Assembly (NCBI GenBank): GCA_963575745.1
Contig: CAUYUJ010014327.1
Location: 681,916-736,237 of the forward strand
Length of the DNA: 54,322 bases
From: Prorocentrum cordatum
Taxonomy: Eukaryota > Sar > Dinophyceae > Prorocentrales > Prorocentraceae
Direction of reading: 5' to 3'
Below, one piece after another: positions 1 to 10,621 of this stretch. Position 1 is the stretch's first letter, and the number at the start of each line of letters is the position of its first letter. Position numbers and translations under genes: made by a program. Under the pieces are notes generated by a model. The model searched no databases. It saw only the letters and a list, made by a program, of their open reading frames with translations, and had not been told where the DNA came from.

Positions 1-352
1 GGAAAATCAAGCCAACGACCGATGTCGCGTCGTGCCAATCGTAACCAGACTTTGCGTCGATGCACGACGCCACGAAGCCCTGCTCCCGCAGCAGCGCGGT
101 AGTGCGGCCTTCGCCGCAAAATATCTCGACGAAGTGCCTGTCCCTCGGAAGCTTGCAACCCAGCTGGCGAGCCGTTGTGATGATGACTCCGAGCACATCG
201 TGGATGAGGTTGCCGTCCTGGGTCCAGATGAGCGGGCGCCCCATGAAAGTTGCCATGCTCGCGCAGTCCCGCGCCAAACTGATATCAGACTGCGTCGGCT
301 CTGGAACTGCAGCGATGCATACCGCCAGGGTGGCCAGAATTAGCATGCGCAT
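1..352 (-). CDS. Methyltransferase-like protein, 5' part (runs off window)
   Basis: The minus strand is open from an ATG at 352 to the window edge, after an in-frame TAG just upstream. The protein starts with a hydrophobic stretch (MRMLILATLAVCIAAVP) that could be a signal peptide or a chance leader. At about residues 72-100 it reads FVEIFCGEGRTTALLREQG, then an acidic residue (CID) and a later HDAT. A FxEhFCGEGxhTxALRExG segment followed by an Asp resembles motif I of SAM-dependent or C5-cytosine methyltransferases; similar segments occur in predicted dinoflagellate proteins. Catalytic motifs would lie outside the window, so the activity is inferred. The start lies only 7 bp after the stop codon of the transposase-like gene on the same strand, so it may instead be a later exon with a different true start. 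Confidence 0.55.
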   Translation of the reverse strand, partial: MRMLILATLAVCIAAVPEPTQSDISLARDCASMATFMGRPLIWTQDGNLIHDVLGVIITTARQLGCKLPRDRHFVEIFCGEGRTTALLREQGFVASCIDAKSGYDWHDATSVVGLIF

Positions 353-359
353 CAGCACG

Positions 360-2933
360 TTAGACTAAGGATGATGCCAGCCACGTCGAAGCGCCAAACA
401 AGAACGTATTAGTGCGAAGTTGGCCTTGGATGGTGAAGAAAAAATGCACTCTGTACTCGAGCCTCAATCTATGAGAAAAGTTACTGACGTTCCTCAGGAG
501 GACGTTGAGGGACTCGCCTGTGAAGCAGTTGTACAGTTTAGGGTTGCCAAAACGATCTATCCTGAGAGGGACGGTCGAGGGCCCTGCCGCCTCCCCGCCC
601 TTGCCGCCCCCGCCCCCCCTTGGCCCCAGAGGCATTACGTTAGCTTGTTATTCATTACTGCACCACTGGGCCTTCGAATTGTTAGTTATCCGATGGCCCA
701 GTCAACGCTTAGAAACGTTAAGCGTTCGATGCGCGCTTGATGCGCAACCTGGGCCCACCCACGACATATTGCCACCGCCCTCGGCATCCGAGAACCCGTT
801 TGCTGACACCTCGGCCCCTCGGAGCAACCCCGGCGTTCCCAATGCCAACCTTGAACGCCCCGCGATATGCCTACTTCCGCACTGCCACAGGATGCGCGCG
901 CCACGCATGCCCCGTCGCATCAGCCACGGCGCCCTTCCTCCCTCCTCGCCCTTCCCCCCGCCCCCCCTCCTTCCAGCAACTGGGCCTTGGAGGGGCAATG
1001 TGTTGTTGGATGGGCTGGCTGGCGGTGATGTTAGTTAATGACTGTTGAACTGGGGATGGGGATTTGAACCCTGGGTCCTCCACACCATGTGCACCATCAA
1101 GTGGTGTTTCGGGGCCAAACTTATCCCAGTAAGGCGGCACGCTCGAAGGTGCAGAATGGTGTTCTGCTTCATGAGGCGCAGCTGGTCTGCGCTGGGAAGG
1201 GCCCCGTTTTGCCGCATGCCCTCAAGAACGCCCAAGAGTGATGTCCCCGCTGCCAGGAGCGAACGCCCAAATCGTTCAGCGCCGCCATACCGAGATAATG
1301 CCCAAACAGTGAACTCGAGGAGGTACCCGCATTCTGCAGCTTTGGCCTTGAGCACCCCCCCAGGGTGGAACGGGTTGGTTTCATTGTGGCCCTTGCGATC
1401 GCCGAGCATCTTAAGTGTAAGCTGATCTAGCGTCGTTCCCCCAGCAGGGACCAAGGAGTTGTGCAGACGCAGGTCAGCCGTCAAACGGCGCTCCCCGTCT
1501 GCGCACCTCTCGTCAACGGTCCCTGCGTTGCTCCCCCACACGTTCACCAGGAGCATCCTCCACAGCGCTGCAGTGACGAACCGTGCCACTGGTCCGAAAT
1601 AAAACGTATGCAGCGCGTCCACAGCCAGGGTGGACGATGGGCTCGTTCCAAGTTCAATACTAAATAAGGGACATCTGTGCAATATGGGATCAAGAACCAT
1701 ATTGTTATCACCGTAGCGAGTGCGCCATATCATAATTGTAGTAGGCGTTGTGACGTGCTCAAGGCTTCCAATGTCCAGCAACGCAAGGCACGGTTCCAGA
1801 CGATCACCCGAGAGCAACGGCACCCCGCCAATGTTGCATGGGCCAACGACCGTGCGCCCACGCCCACGACCACTCTTCATCCACTGGAGATTGGAAACCA
1901 GCGCGTCACGATCTGCATCGCTTGCCAAGGGGACACGTATCTCACAGTTCCTACAAGATGATTCGTAATCTTCGGGTGTGCGAGTGATCCAGGGCTCATG
2001 GTCAACTTCTAAATCTGGATAATGCGCGTGCAGTTCTGGCTTACATAACGTGCAGAATTGGCAAGGGGCCCACGTACTCGACCACGGTTGCAAGCCGAGC
2101 GTTTTAGAATGCTCTTGCCAATCCCCCTTCACCCATATCAACGCGGCAGTCCAACCAAACTCTTTGCGGATTTTGAGGGGGTGGTCATTCGGCCACGGCG
2201 TGCCGTCATAATTGGTTAATGGGCGATTGCCGTTTCGCATGGCTCGGAACATCCATGCTATACATTCCAAGGCAGGTGCAATTGTGCACCAGCCTTTGCA
2301 CCCGCACAAACATTTATCAGATGCGATCTGGGCCCCTAGGAGGTGCCTTCGTTTGGTGATCAGGTTGATGCCCCAGAAGCCGGGAATACTGTCTGCCCTC
2401 CCAGAGATCTGGGACGCATGCCTCACTCCGTCGACGTACACGCCTATGGGGATGGGCAGTCTCCGACCATTGCCACGGGCTTCGGCAACTATTGGGTGAT
2501 CTGAATACGCAGGCGTGTCAAGTACGCTCACTTCGCGCTCGTCTGGATCCCTGTCTAACGTGCCATATATGGATTGGTCTTCCGAGACCTCAGCATCTAA
2601 GGCTTCAAATAATGGGCGAAATGGGATGGGCTTAATTCTCCGAGCAGGACTCCGCTTTACGTTACAAGGCGTATCCACGCACACAAGACAACCTGGCCCA
2701 GGCAATACGGCGTCGAGATGCTTTTGGTAACTTCCCGATTGCGCACCAGGCCCTTTACCATAATGCCCAAACAACGCTCCTGGGACATTTGCTTTTGCAC
2801 AGAGATCCATAATGATACATAACTCACGGGCATTCAGCTTCGCACATGCATACAGCGAAATCAACGTTTTGAATAGCTCGGCGCCTGCTGATCTGACAAC
2901 CTCATCATCTTCGTCAAACCTGGACGCCGACAT
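360..2933 (-). CDS. DDE-type transposase-like protein, two exons (2933-1078, 561-360)
   Basis: Joining 2933-1078 to 561-360 gives an uninterrupted 685-residue protein. Landmarks are: IGVYVDGV with Asp169; a zinc-ligand-like CLCGCKGWCT at 208-217; CQFCTLC at 291-297; AVDALHTFYFG with Asp439 and His442; and GNPKLYNCFTGESLN with Glu634. Two Asp followed by a late Glu, with Cys clusters between, fit an RNase H-fold transposase of the CACTA/Tnp2-like superfamily; the family is inferred from this pattern. I know the CGCxGWC segment from repeated dinoflagellate ORFs. The Glu lies in the second exon, and the splice restores HMVWRIDRFGNPK, which supports the gene model. The start at 2933 is the first ATG after a low-complexity leader: the frame stays open upstream through a TG microsatellite translated as Thr-His repeats, which is unlikely to be coding. 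Coding appears intact, so the gene could be active. Confidence 0.7.
562..1077 (-). other. Intron of the transposase-like gene (GA-AG)
   Basis: On the minus strand the exon ends TGGAG, the intron starts GACCCAGGG, and it ends CTCTCAG before GATAG. The donor is GA, not GT, and AG|G stands at both edges. The 516-bp intron is rich in C/T runs. The phase works: AG plus G makes one Arg codon and links the two conserved halves of the protein. Confidence 0.6.
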
Positions 2934-3085
2934 GGGGGCTCGGGAATGCTTGCGCAACACACGGCTATATATACACGAGGTGCCCGCATGATGTTCGACG
3001 GCTGTCAGGAACATAGTGTTAGCAGGGGTGTTTCTTCCATGAGGACCAAGGACCACACAAAACGTTGAGAACAAGTGGCGTGCGT

Positions 3086-3091
3086 TTGTGT

Positions 3092-3156
<65 letters not shown>
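3086..3156. repeat. (TG)n microsatellite
   Basis: An almost pure run of TG with a few CG steps, followed by a G8 tract. It reads through on the minus strand as Thr-His repeats, but that is a by-product of composition. Confidence 0.9.
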
Positions 3157-3574
3157 GGGGGGGGAATATCCAACATTTCACTTGCTTGGGGTGGGTAATG
3201 GCATTGGCCTGAGCTCCCCCTGACTGTGACCGAGCTGCGCACCCCCCTCGTTCGCCATGCGTTTTCTTCTCTCCCTAGGTTCCCCCTCCGTCGTCGACGT
3301 GGTCCCCCCTCCGCGTGGCCATCCTCCTTGTTTTTCGTATTCCCCCCCTCGCCGTTGTCGTCGCTGCCGATTCCACCGCCGTCGTAGAGGCTGCTTTCCA
3401 CCAGATGCTCTCGATGCCGCCTGGAAGTCGGCGGGTTCAAACCCCTGAGGCGGGAGCCAGCCTTCTGATCGGCTGGGGCCGCGCCGCCCGCGGCGCTTTC
3501 GCAATGCCAGGGTCAACGTGCTTTTTCGAATGTGAACTAATGAAATTGGGCCCATGCAAGCCCGATGCAGGGCC

Positions 3575-3758
3575 CACGGCAAGGTCCACGGTAGGTCCAC
3601 GGTAAGGTCCAAGGGCAAGGTACACGGTGAGGTCCACGGGTACACCCCGTGCCAAACCTGTAAAAAAACCGGGTTTCGTGAGAAGGTCCACGGGCAAGGT
3701 CCACGGTAGGTCCACGGTAAGGTCCCCGGGCAAGGTCCACGGCAAGGTCCACGGGTGA
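3575..3758. repeat. Degenerate GGTCCACGG minisatellite
   Basis: Many copies of AAGGTCCACGG / TAGGTCCACGG with an 11-12 base step. It resembles the 33-bp array near 8.3 kb, which contains the same GGTCCA[CT]GG word. The rest of 3441-3960 holds no gene that I can see. Confidence 0.8.
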
Positions 3759-3960
3759 TTTTCAAGTCCCGAGTTAGTTTTTCAATGTCCGATGGTAGGA
3801 AATCGGTCACAAGCATCATTGGGAAACGCAAACATCAACGAACACGATGATAACACACTTGTGATTACCCCTGGCGCTGCATCAGCGCATCGTAACTGTA
3901 GGCAGACGCCACAGCTACCCCCCTACGTGCTGCTACCCGCAGCAACAGCCTGCCCGCGAT

Positions 3961-4600
3961 CTACATCCTCGCCCGAGGTTTGCCCCTGGCGGCCGCCGCC
4001 TTGGCCTTGCCCTTGGGCTTAGCCTTGGCCTTGGCCCTGGGGGGGGAGGTCTTGTTCTTCAGGGCGAACGTATCGTTCAAGAACTTGTAGTCATTGGAGA
4101 GCTTCTCCAGCGGGCCCGTGAGCCTGACGAGGGCATCGATAGTCGTCTCGAAGTCGATGGCTCGCAGGTTCTGCTGCAGCTTGGCGAAGTCCATGGCCAT
4201 GGCCCTCTGGAGATGCCTGTTGCCCTCGACAGTGCCCTTCACCTCTGCGATGCTGCTCTTGATGTCTGCCTGCATCGATTCATTGTTCGCAAAAGCCCAC
4301 GAAGAGTCGAATTCGATGTTGACCAGCAAGGCCTCCGCTGTGGAGATGGCGATGGGGTACTGGTTCATGATTTTCTTCGCCGTCAGCAGCCGCTCCTCGG
4401 GGGTCATTGCTGGGAGCTCCGCAGGCGCCACCTTCGACCGCTTCCCTGCTGGCGCGGCCCCGTCGACCTCGGTGCCCTCGCCATCGTCCGCGGCCTCCTC
4501 GGGCTGGCCCTCGCAGCTGTCGCCGCCGGCGGCCTCCGCGGGCCCGCCGCCCCCCCCCGCGGGAACGCGCCCTGTTCCCGTCTGCCCACATTCAATGCTA
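3961..4600 (-). CDS. Hypothetical protein with basic Lys/Ala tail (5' end unresolved)
   Basis: I do not recognise a named family. The frame is open from about 4758, but upstream of ~4600 it looks non-coding, and the first ATG is at 4407 inside otherwise convincing protein. An acidic, Gly/Ala-rich segment precedes GKRSKVAP. Then comes a helical region (TPEERLLTAKKIMNQYP through LEKLSNDYKFLNDTF), and the C-terminus is AKAKAKPKGKAKAAAARGKPRARM-like, very basic, ending at a stop at 3961. The layout (acidic N-part, helical core, KxKxK tail) suggests a nucleic-acid-associated or nuclear protein, which is only inference. Probably the last exon of a gene whose upstream exon I cannot place. It is the most downstream of three tandem minus-strand genes. 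Confidence 0.5.
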
Positions 4601-5038
4601 GACCGAAACGCTCGCACGCAATCGCAACTACGCGCGGCCTTCCTTGGCCAACGCCGTGCCCCGCAACCAAAAAAAAAACACAGTTCTCTATTCTCCTCCT
4701 CCCTCCCTCCATCGACCCTCACCCCTCTCCTCGTTCCTTCGCCCTCCTCCGTCCTCACCCCATGCCCCGTCCTCTATATCTACCCCTCCCCCGTCCGCCC
4801 TCAACCCCGCGCGGCACGCCTCGGCGGCGGTGCGTGCGCGCTGCGGCGGCGCAGCAGCAGCCGCCGAGCGGGGCGCGCTGCCTCTGGGCGCAGCGGGGGC
4901 GGCAGCAGCTGGCGTCGGGGCCTTCGGGGCAGAGCCCAGTCTCTCCCCCCCCCCTCTCCTCCAACCCTCCCTCATCCCTCCGTCCCTCCTCCTTAATTCC
5001 CTCCATCTCTCCCAAATCGTTCCTCTCTTTTTGTTTGC

Positions 5039-5262
<224 letters not shown>

Positions 5263-5546
5263 AATATAAAAGTATACCTGTCTCACTTGCTCTGTCCATC
5301 CCTCTCCCCCTCCCTCCCTCTCTCCGATATTTCTTATGTGCATTATCTATTTCCTCTCTCTCCCCCTCTCTCTCTCACTCTTTCTCATTTGTTTCTCTCT
5401 CTCTCTCTCTACGAGTACGGAGGAGGAACGCGTACAGACTGCAGAAACAAGTGATGCAAGCTACTTCTAAGCTGTTACATTGAAATGCCATTGTGTTCAC
5501 CAGAGTGGTGCGAGAGGACGCGCAAACAGCGCTGGAAAAACAGGCG

Positions 5547-5594
5547 GGGGGGAAATTCTGTACAAAACGATTGTTTTGTACGGAATTTCCCCCC
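5547..5594. repeat. 48-bp hairpin
   Basis: Arms 5547-5568 and 5573-5594 are 22 bases each with 21 pairing. They start with G6 AAATTC and are separated by a 4-base loop. No gene overlaps it. Confidence 0.85.
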
Positions 5595-6283
5595 TTGAGC
5601 TTTTTGCAAAGAAAACCGCTCTGTAAACATATCTCATACTCACAGCTCAGAGGGCCCTCGGATCATCCTGAAGGTGGCGTTCTTTGCAGTACCGCGTGGC
5701 GTCTTTTCACGTCAGCATAAGTGTGCACGCACAAGAAATACACATACATACATACATATCTTAACTGTCTGCGCGCCAATGTTTCATGTGGCTGCACGGT
5801 CACGCGCGCGCAGCGTGCGTCGACTGGCCCTCAATGACCCCCCCCTCCCCAGCTTCCCATCGACTGCTGAGCGCTAGGATGTCCGTCTCACGTCCGATTT
5901 CACACCTAGGCGGGAACGCTTGGCCCCGATCACCTCCGACAAGCTCGGGACGGCCCACTATCGGGCCAGGTCGGAAGCAACGCGCCGCAACAGCTTTGCA
6001 TGATCACGTTCTATCTTCTGGAAACCACGTGGGCTCTGTGAGGGGAGAGCGGGGGAAGGAGATGGGGGCTGGGGGAGGGAGGGGGGGCCGCGTGAATGGA
6101 GGTCCCGTGGGGGGCACCAGAATCAACCAGGAAGGCGATTATGATGGCAATCTGAGAGGGCCCCATGGGGATTGCATAAGGTAAGGTGATGATGCGGGGA
6201 GCAGGTGCAAGGAGGGCAATCCAATGCGATGACTTTTTTTTGTTGTCAGGCTATCGCGCAGGCGTCGTGGTGCTGGCGATGCT

Positions 6284-7982
6284 CTACATCTGATCAGACC
6301 ACATCGCACCAATCTGAGGGAGGCCGCTCGAGCTGCTAGCAGCGGCATCGGACGATGCGGGCCTGCGCGGCGAAGGGGTCGAGCGGCGCGGCGATGGATT
6401 CGACGGCATCCCGTCGGAGTTCTGCTCAGCCACCTCTAGCATGGAACACCTATCGACGGGGAGCTTGGCGATGCCTTTCTTCGGCTGGGCGGTCGAGGCG
6501 CCCCGTCCTCTGCCGCGGCCGCGGCCGCGCCCTGTGCGTGCAGGGCCTGCTCCATCGCTCGCTGCAGAGCTTGCAGCAGGGGCGGGCTCGGCTAGCGGCT
6601 TGAGCTTTGCAAGCATCTTGGCCTTGAGCTGCTCGCACTCTGACTTGTCGGTGCCCGCCGCATACTTCTTGCAAATGTCGATGAAGCCCTTCACGTGCCT
6701 GTCGTCAATGCCGCTCTTCGCTGTGAGTTGCATGGCTGCCTTGTCTCTCATTTTGGGGTCCTTGCGCTTCTCGTGATCCGAGGGGGACTGCCACAACGTG
6801 AGCCACTTGTCGTCTTTCTTAAACGTGTACTTAAGGGTGAGGGGGCAGCCGCCGCGATTGCCTTCCCAGAGCATCTCCGCGAGGGTCCTCTTCTTGGGAG
6901 CGTCACTCAGCGCTAGATTGCTGGTTCCTGGAATCAGCCACTCGAATCCATCCACGAACGATGCCACGAGGTTTGCCTGCCCCTCCACCTTCCGAGCGGT
7001 CACGTACTCTGGCGGCGGCACTGTCTTGCCCTTTCCCTTCTTGTGGCGCCTCCACGCTGCCTGTTGGGGCTACGCGCGCGAAAGGTGCACCCCTTCCCTC
7101 GCCATCGCCCCAACGCCTGAGAACATCGCTGTGCGCAGCTGGACTGCGGGCACAATTGCGATGGTCCCTGGCAGTTGCTCGAGCGATTTGAGGGTAGGAG
7201 TGCATCTTGCGCGCGCTGGCCTTCATCGTCTTGTCCCAGCCGTACTCGAACGTGCCGTCGTCGCGAAGCGGCGCGTCCGTGGTGTCGTTGGCCTTCGTCG
7301 CGGCTGCTGGCCGTTTCAGCGCTGGCTTCTTCATGGCGGGAGCAGTGTCTTCTTCGGCTTCCTCGTCTCCCCCTTCGCCCTCTTCCTGTTCCCCTGGTTC
7401 CTCGTCTGGGTCTTCTCCGCCGCCCTCCTCGTTCTGATCCTCCTCCTCTTCGCCTTCGGCGCCCTCGTCCTCTTCCTCGTCCTCTTCCAGCGCCTCTTCC
7501 TCCTCGCCTTCGGCGTCCTCCTCGGCCGCCTCTGCCTCGGCCTCGGCCTCGCCCAGGCCAGCGAGTGCGCTGCCGCCGCCCTCACCTCTGAACGCCCCCG
7601 ACCACGGCGGCGCAGTCCGGCCCTCGCGAGGGCGGAGGGCGTCCTGGATGTGGCCTAGGGCAGCTCGGATCCTCTTGGATCTATCCGAGGCCCACTCCTC
7701 GGCATCCTGTGCGAGGTGCCAGCTTCCCTCGCTCTCCTCTGCAAGCGCCTGGAGCTCCCTCTTGAGCTCGAGCTGCTTGAAGTTCGGCGCGATCTCTCTG
7801 AGGTCGCTGAGGAAGGGCTGGGCCGCCTTGATGGAGTCGACTGCCCACGCCTTGCCCCTCGCCTGCGTGTGAGGGTACTTGAACGAGGACTTTGTCTTGA
7901 GGTGCTTCTTCAAAACGTCTTTCAGGCGGCCCGCGTGCTCCTCGTCTAACTCGCCAATCGGCCCCCTCTTGCGCGAAGCCAT
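6284..7982 (-). CDS. Hypothetical dinoflagellate protein, two exons (7982-7221, 7060-6284); retrogene-like
   Basis: Starting at the ATG at 7982 (MASRKRGPIGELDEEH) and removing 7220-7061 gives a continuous 512-residue protein. Residues 1-130 are a charged helical region. A long Glu-rich acidic segment follows, then KKPALKRPAAATK, which resembles a nuclear localisation signal. The second exon carries a compact domain (YVTARKVEGQANLVASFVDG, then FEWLIPGTSN and LTLKYTFKKDDKWLTLW), an Arg-Gly (RGRGRGRGRG) stretch and a Ser/Pro-rich tail. I do not recognise the family; the acidic stretch, RG repeats and basic motif suggest a nuclear or RNA-binding role. A spliced-leader relict ends 23 bases before the ATG, which supports this start and suggests origin by retroposition of a trans-spliced mRNA. 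Confidence 0.7.
7061..7220 (-). other. Intron in the retrogene-like ORF (GC-AG)
   Basis: The exon ends ATGAAG, the 160-bp intron starts GCCAGC and ends CCAACAG, and the next exon starts GCAGCGTGG. It is phase 0 and keeps the frame. In-frame reading through the intron leaves the conserved protein, which supports splicing. Confidence 0.55.
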
Positions 7983-8005
7983 GCGACCTGCTAGCTCGAT
8001 TCTGG

Positions 8006-8027
8006 CTTGATCCAAAATGGCTACGGA
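8006..8027 (-). promoter_or_regulatory. Relict dinoflagellate spliced leader (DinoSL)
   Basis: The minus strand reads TCCGTAGCCATTTTGG followed by ATCAAG. It matches the 22-nt dinoflagellate spliced leader (D)CCGTAGCCATTTTGG-CTCAAG at 21 of 22 positions; the only difference is C to A at position 17. The leader is normally added to mRNAs by trans-splicing, so a genomic copy abutting a gene is the known signature of mRNA that was reverse-transcribed and re-inserted. The following ATG lies 23 bases downstream, a normal length for a short 5' UTR. Confidence 0.9.
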
Positions 8028-8270
8028 CCGAAGCGTATCAAGACCGTTTGAGAGCCCTGAAATGCACTGTCGACGTTTCCAGGGGCGAGAGTTCGCGAGG
8101 GGGCTATGGGTGAGGAGGTGATCCTTGGATAAGTGCAGCGTTTTTTTTTTTTTTTTGAGGGGGGGGGGTGACGCTGCGCGGGCGAGGAGCGGTGGCCCAC
8201 TGGCCCACAACCACAGGGCGCTCGGGAAGGTCTAGGCGAAGGTCCCTGGGTTTCTTAGGGGAATCTCCGA

Positions 8271-8515
8271 AAGGTCCATGGGGTGCTGGGGAAGGCACAC
8301 GAATAGGTCCATGGGGTGCTGGGGAAGGTCCACGAATAGGTCCATGGGGTGCTGGGGAAGGTCCACGAATAGGTCCATGGGGTGCTGGGGAAGGCCCACG
8401 CAAAGGTCCATGGGGTGCTGGGGAAGGTCCACGCAAAGGTCCATGGGGTGCTGGGGAAGGTCCACGCAAAGGTCCATGGGGTCCTGGGGGAGCCCCCATC
8501 GGGTCCACGGGGTGC
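8271..8515. repeat. 33-bp tandem repeat, about 7-8 copies
   Basis: The unit is AGGTCCATGGGGTGCTGGGG followed by AAGGTCCACGAAT or a variant ending CGCAA. The 33-bp period keeps all frames open and gives 11-residue repeats in conceptual translation. I treat it as a minisatellite, not a gene. Confidence 0.9.
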
Positions 8516-8955
8516 TGGGGGGTTCCTGGGGTCGGCAACGGGTGGAAATGTGGCCAGAGGGGCGGTGCATTACGGGTCTCGGAGGGCGTCAGAACATTCA
8601 TTCTGCGCTCGTGGATTTCAAGGGCGGGCCGCGGCAGCACGCGCATTCAACTGCTGGCGGAGTCGGGGCAACGGCAGTGGATCGCGGGGAACAGAATGAG
8701 AACCACGAGAAGGGGGAGGGCGTTGAGGAGCTGGAAGCCGATGAGAAACGAGGACTCAAGACACAGCCCGCTCCCTCTCCCCCCCAGCCCCGCCTCCGCC
8801 TCCGCGGCGCGGCGGCGGCTGCCGCCAACGGCGGCGGCGGCCTGCTCGCCCTTGGCGTCGGCGGCGTCCTGTCGGGCGGGGGGCGGGGGGAGGCAGGCGG
8901 GGGGGAGGGGGGGAGGGGGCTGAGAGAGGCTTCGAGATCTCCGCGCGGCACGACG

Positions 8956-9037
8956 CATGCCCTCTGCACGCAATCGCACGTGCACAGTTCGCAACGCTAT
9001 AGCGTGGCGAACTGTGAAGGCGCGATTGCGCACATGC
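8956..9037. repeat. Nested foldback around a CACAGTTCG hairpin
   Basis: The inner arms are CACAGTTCG/CGAACTGTG around ACGCTATAGCGT. The outer arms are CGCAATCGC/GCGATTGCG, and beyond them GCATG/CATGC. The block can fold almost completely on itself. Confidence 0.75.
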
Positions 9038-9139
9038 TCAGCGAGGAATGGCCCGCGTGGGCCTCAACTGGTCTGCGACTTCCTGAGGTCGCGGGGGGAT
9101 CGGCGCAGGCCGCACGCATCAACAAGCCTTCGGCTATAT

Positions 9140-9304
9140 GACGGAGGAGGGGGGATGGCGAGGGGGGGGGGACGACGAGGAGGACGAATGGGAGGGCGGA
9201 GGAGGAGGATGAGGAGGAAGTGGAGGACGAGGAGGAGGGGGAGGAGGAGGTGGAGGAGAAGCGTCGGGGAGGAGCTGATGGACGAGGAATTGAGGAGGAG
9301 GTGC

Positions 9305-9335
<31 letters not shown>

Positions 9336-9560
9336 GGGGATGAGGAGGAGGAGGAGGAGGAGGAGGAGGAGGAGGAGGAGGAGGGGGAAGGAGGACGAGG
9401 GGGTGGATGAGGATCCTCACCCTTGCCCTCATCATCGCCATCTCAAGTCCCTCTCCTCCTCCTCATCATCTGCCTCCTCCTTCTCCTCCTTCTCATCCTA
9501 CCCCCCGTCCTCCTCCTCCTGCTCCTCCTCCTCCACCTGCTCCTCCTCACCCTCCCCTCT
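9140..9560. repeat. (GGA)n then (CCT)n low-complexity block
   Basis: GGA-rich DNA to about 9410 is followed after about 30 bases by CCT-rich DNA, so the two halves are complementary. It lies directly downstream of the stop of the gene ending at 9569. Confidence 0.9.
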
Positions 9561-9568
9561 ACCGCCTC

Positions 9569-10621
9569 CTAGCGGTCCTGCTTCTCGGCCCATTCCTCCA
9601 TGATCTTGAACTTGTCCGTCACGGTCTCCTTCCAGCCCTTCTTCATGAACATGAACATCAAGGTGTCGCTCCAGTCGTCGTAGTCGGTGAACGGCGGCCC
9701 CATCATGGCCATGCGCGAGCACATGGTCGTGGCGCCGCGCCAACCTTCAGATCCTCCGCCCAGCTTCCACGCGATCCTGCCGATCGCGAGGTACTCACCC
9801 TGCTTGGTGATGTCACTCGTCAGGCTCTGCTCGCGCGAGACGGTCTTCCTGTGCTCCGATGCCTTCTCTGACGCCCACTGCGCTCGAAATGCCGCCATCG
9901 CATCTCGATTCCCCGACGAGCTGTACTTCAGCTTCTGGGCGGCATTCTTCGGGTTGTTGATCCACCTATCCCAGCGACCAGCCATGACCTTGCCGTTCGG
10001 GTCACCTTTCCTGGCCTTGGTCGGGAAGTTGAAGCCAGCCATCTCCAGGGCGTCCCACAGGGCCGACTCCTTGGACTCCTCAGCTGCCTTGAGCGTGCGG
10101 AGGTCGACGGCCTTCTGGCTCTTGAAGATGCCCGTCAGCGCAGCCGTGACCCCCTCCGCCGACCCCTCGTTGGCCTGCGGGACCAGGGACTTAATCTTCT
10201 CCTTCAGCTGCTCGAAAGTCAAGTTCTCGAAATCGCTCGGAGCTAGGTTCGGCAGCGTCTTCGGCGGCGTCTCGAACTGAGGGGCGTCGCAGCTGCCTGC
10301 AGCACGGTGGGCGGCGATCTCTGGCGGCATATCGCAGGGCCCCGCGCTCGAGGCTGAGTTCGCCGCTGGAAACTGCATTGGAGATGGCGGCGAGCTGGGC
10401 ACTGGGACATGCATCTCCTCATCGGCTGGGTTCGATGGCAAGGTCAGCGGCACGGGCGACGGCGGCACTGGGGTCTCGTCCTCATCGCTGGCCTCCACAT
10501 GCTCCGCCGCCGCCACCTCGACCGCCATGGGCGTCGGCGCCGCCACCTCGACCGCCGTGGGCGTCGGCGCCGCCACCTCCATCGCCGTGGGCGTCGGCGG
10601 TGGCTCGTCCGTGGGCGTCAT
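9569..10621 (-). CDS. Hypothetical dinoflagellate protein, 350 residues
   Basis: The first ATG of the frame is at 10621 (MTPTDEPPPTPTAMEVA); upstream, the frame runs on through a GGA low-complexity stretch from a TTG codon, which I do not accept as coding. Three near-identical ten-residue repeats (PTPTAVEVAA type) open the protein, followed by an acidic Pro-rich linker. From about residue 135 there is a helical region (FENLTFEQLKEKIKSLVP), then WDALEMAGFNFPTKAR, GRWDRWINNPKNAAQKLKY, an Arg/Glu-rich helix and a C-terminal domain (AIGRIAWKLGGG; SRMAMMGPPFTDYDDW; LMFMFMKKGW). I do not recognise a named family. Same strand and general composition as its two downstream neighbours. The coding region is intact to a stop at 9569. 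Confidence 0.65.
   Translation of the reverse strand: MTPTDEPPPTPTAMEVAAPTPTAVEVAAPTPMAVEVAAAEHVEASDEDETPVPPSPVPLTLPSNPADEEMHVPVPSSPPSPMQFPAANSASSAGPCDMPPEIAAHRAAGSCDAPQFETPPKTLPNLAPSDFENLTFEQLKEKIKSLVPQANEGSAEGVTAALTGIFKSQKAVDLRTLKAAEESKESALWDALEMAGFNFPTKARKGDPNGKVMAGRWDRWINNPKNAAQKLKYSSSGNRDAMAAFRAQWASEKASEHRKTVSREQSLTSDITKQGEYLAIGRIAWKLGGGSEGWRGATTMCSRMAMMGPPFTDYDDWSDTLMFMFMKKGWKETVTDKFKIMEEWAEKQDR

Noticed and set aside
1058-1090. GGTTCAAATCC box on the minus strand, as in a tRNA T-arm or SINE promoter
   Set aside because: It lies at the exon-intron edge of the transposase-like gene. The stems needed for a tRNA are not there, and no A-box is placed correctly.
2934-3440. N-terminal extension of the transposase-like ORF
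   Set aside because: It passes through a TG microsatellite translated as Thr-His repeats and Gly/Arg-rich low complexity; conserved-looking protein begins only near 2933.
8104-8923. ORFs with 11-residue repeats on both strands
   Set aside because: The 33-bp tandem repeat keeps all frames open, and no non-repeat domain is attached.
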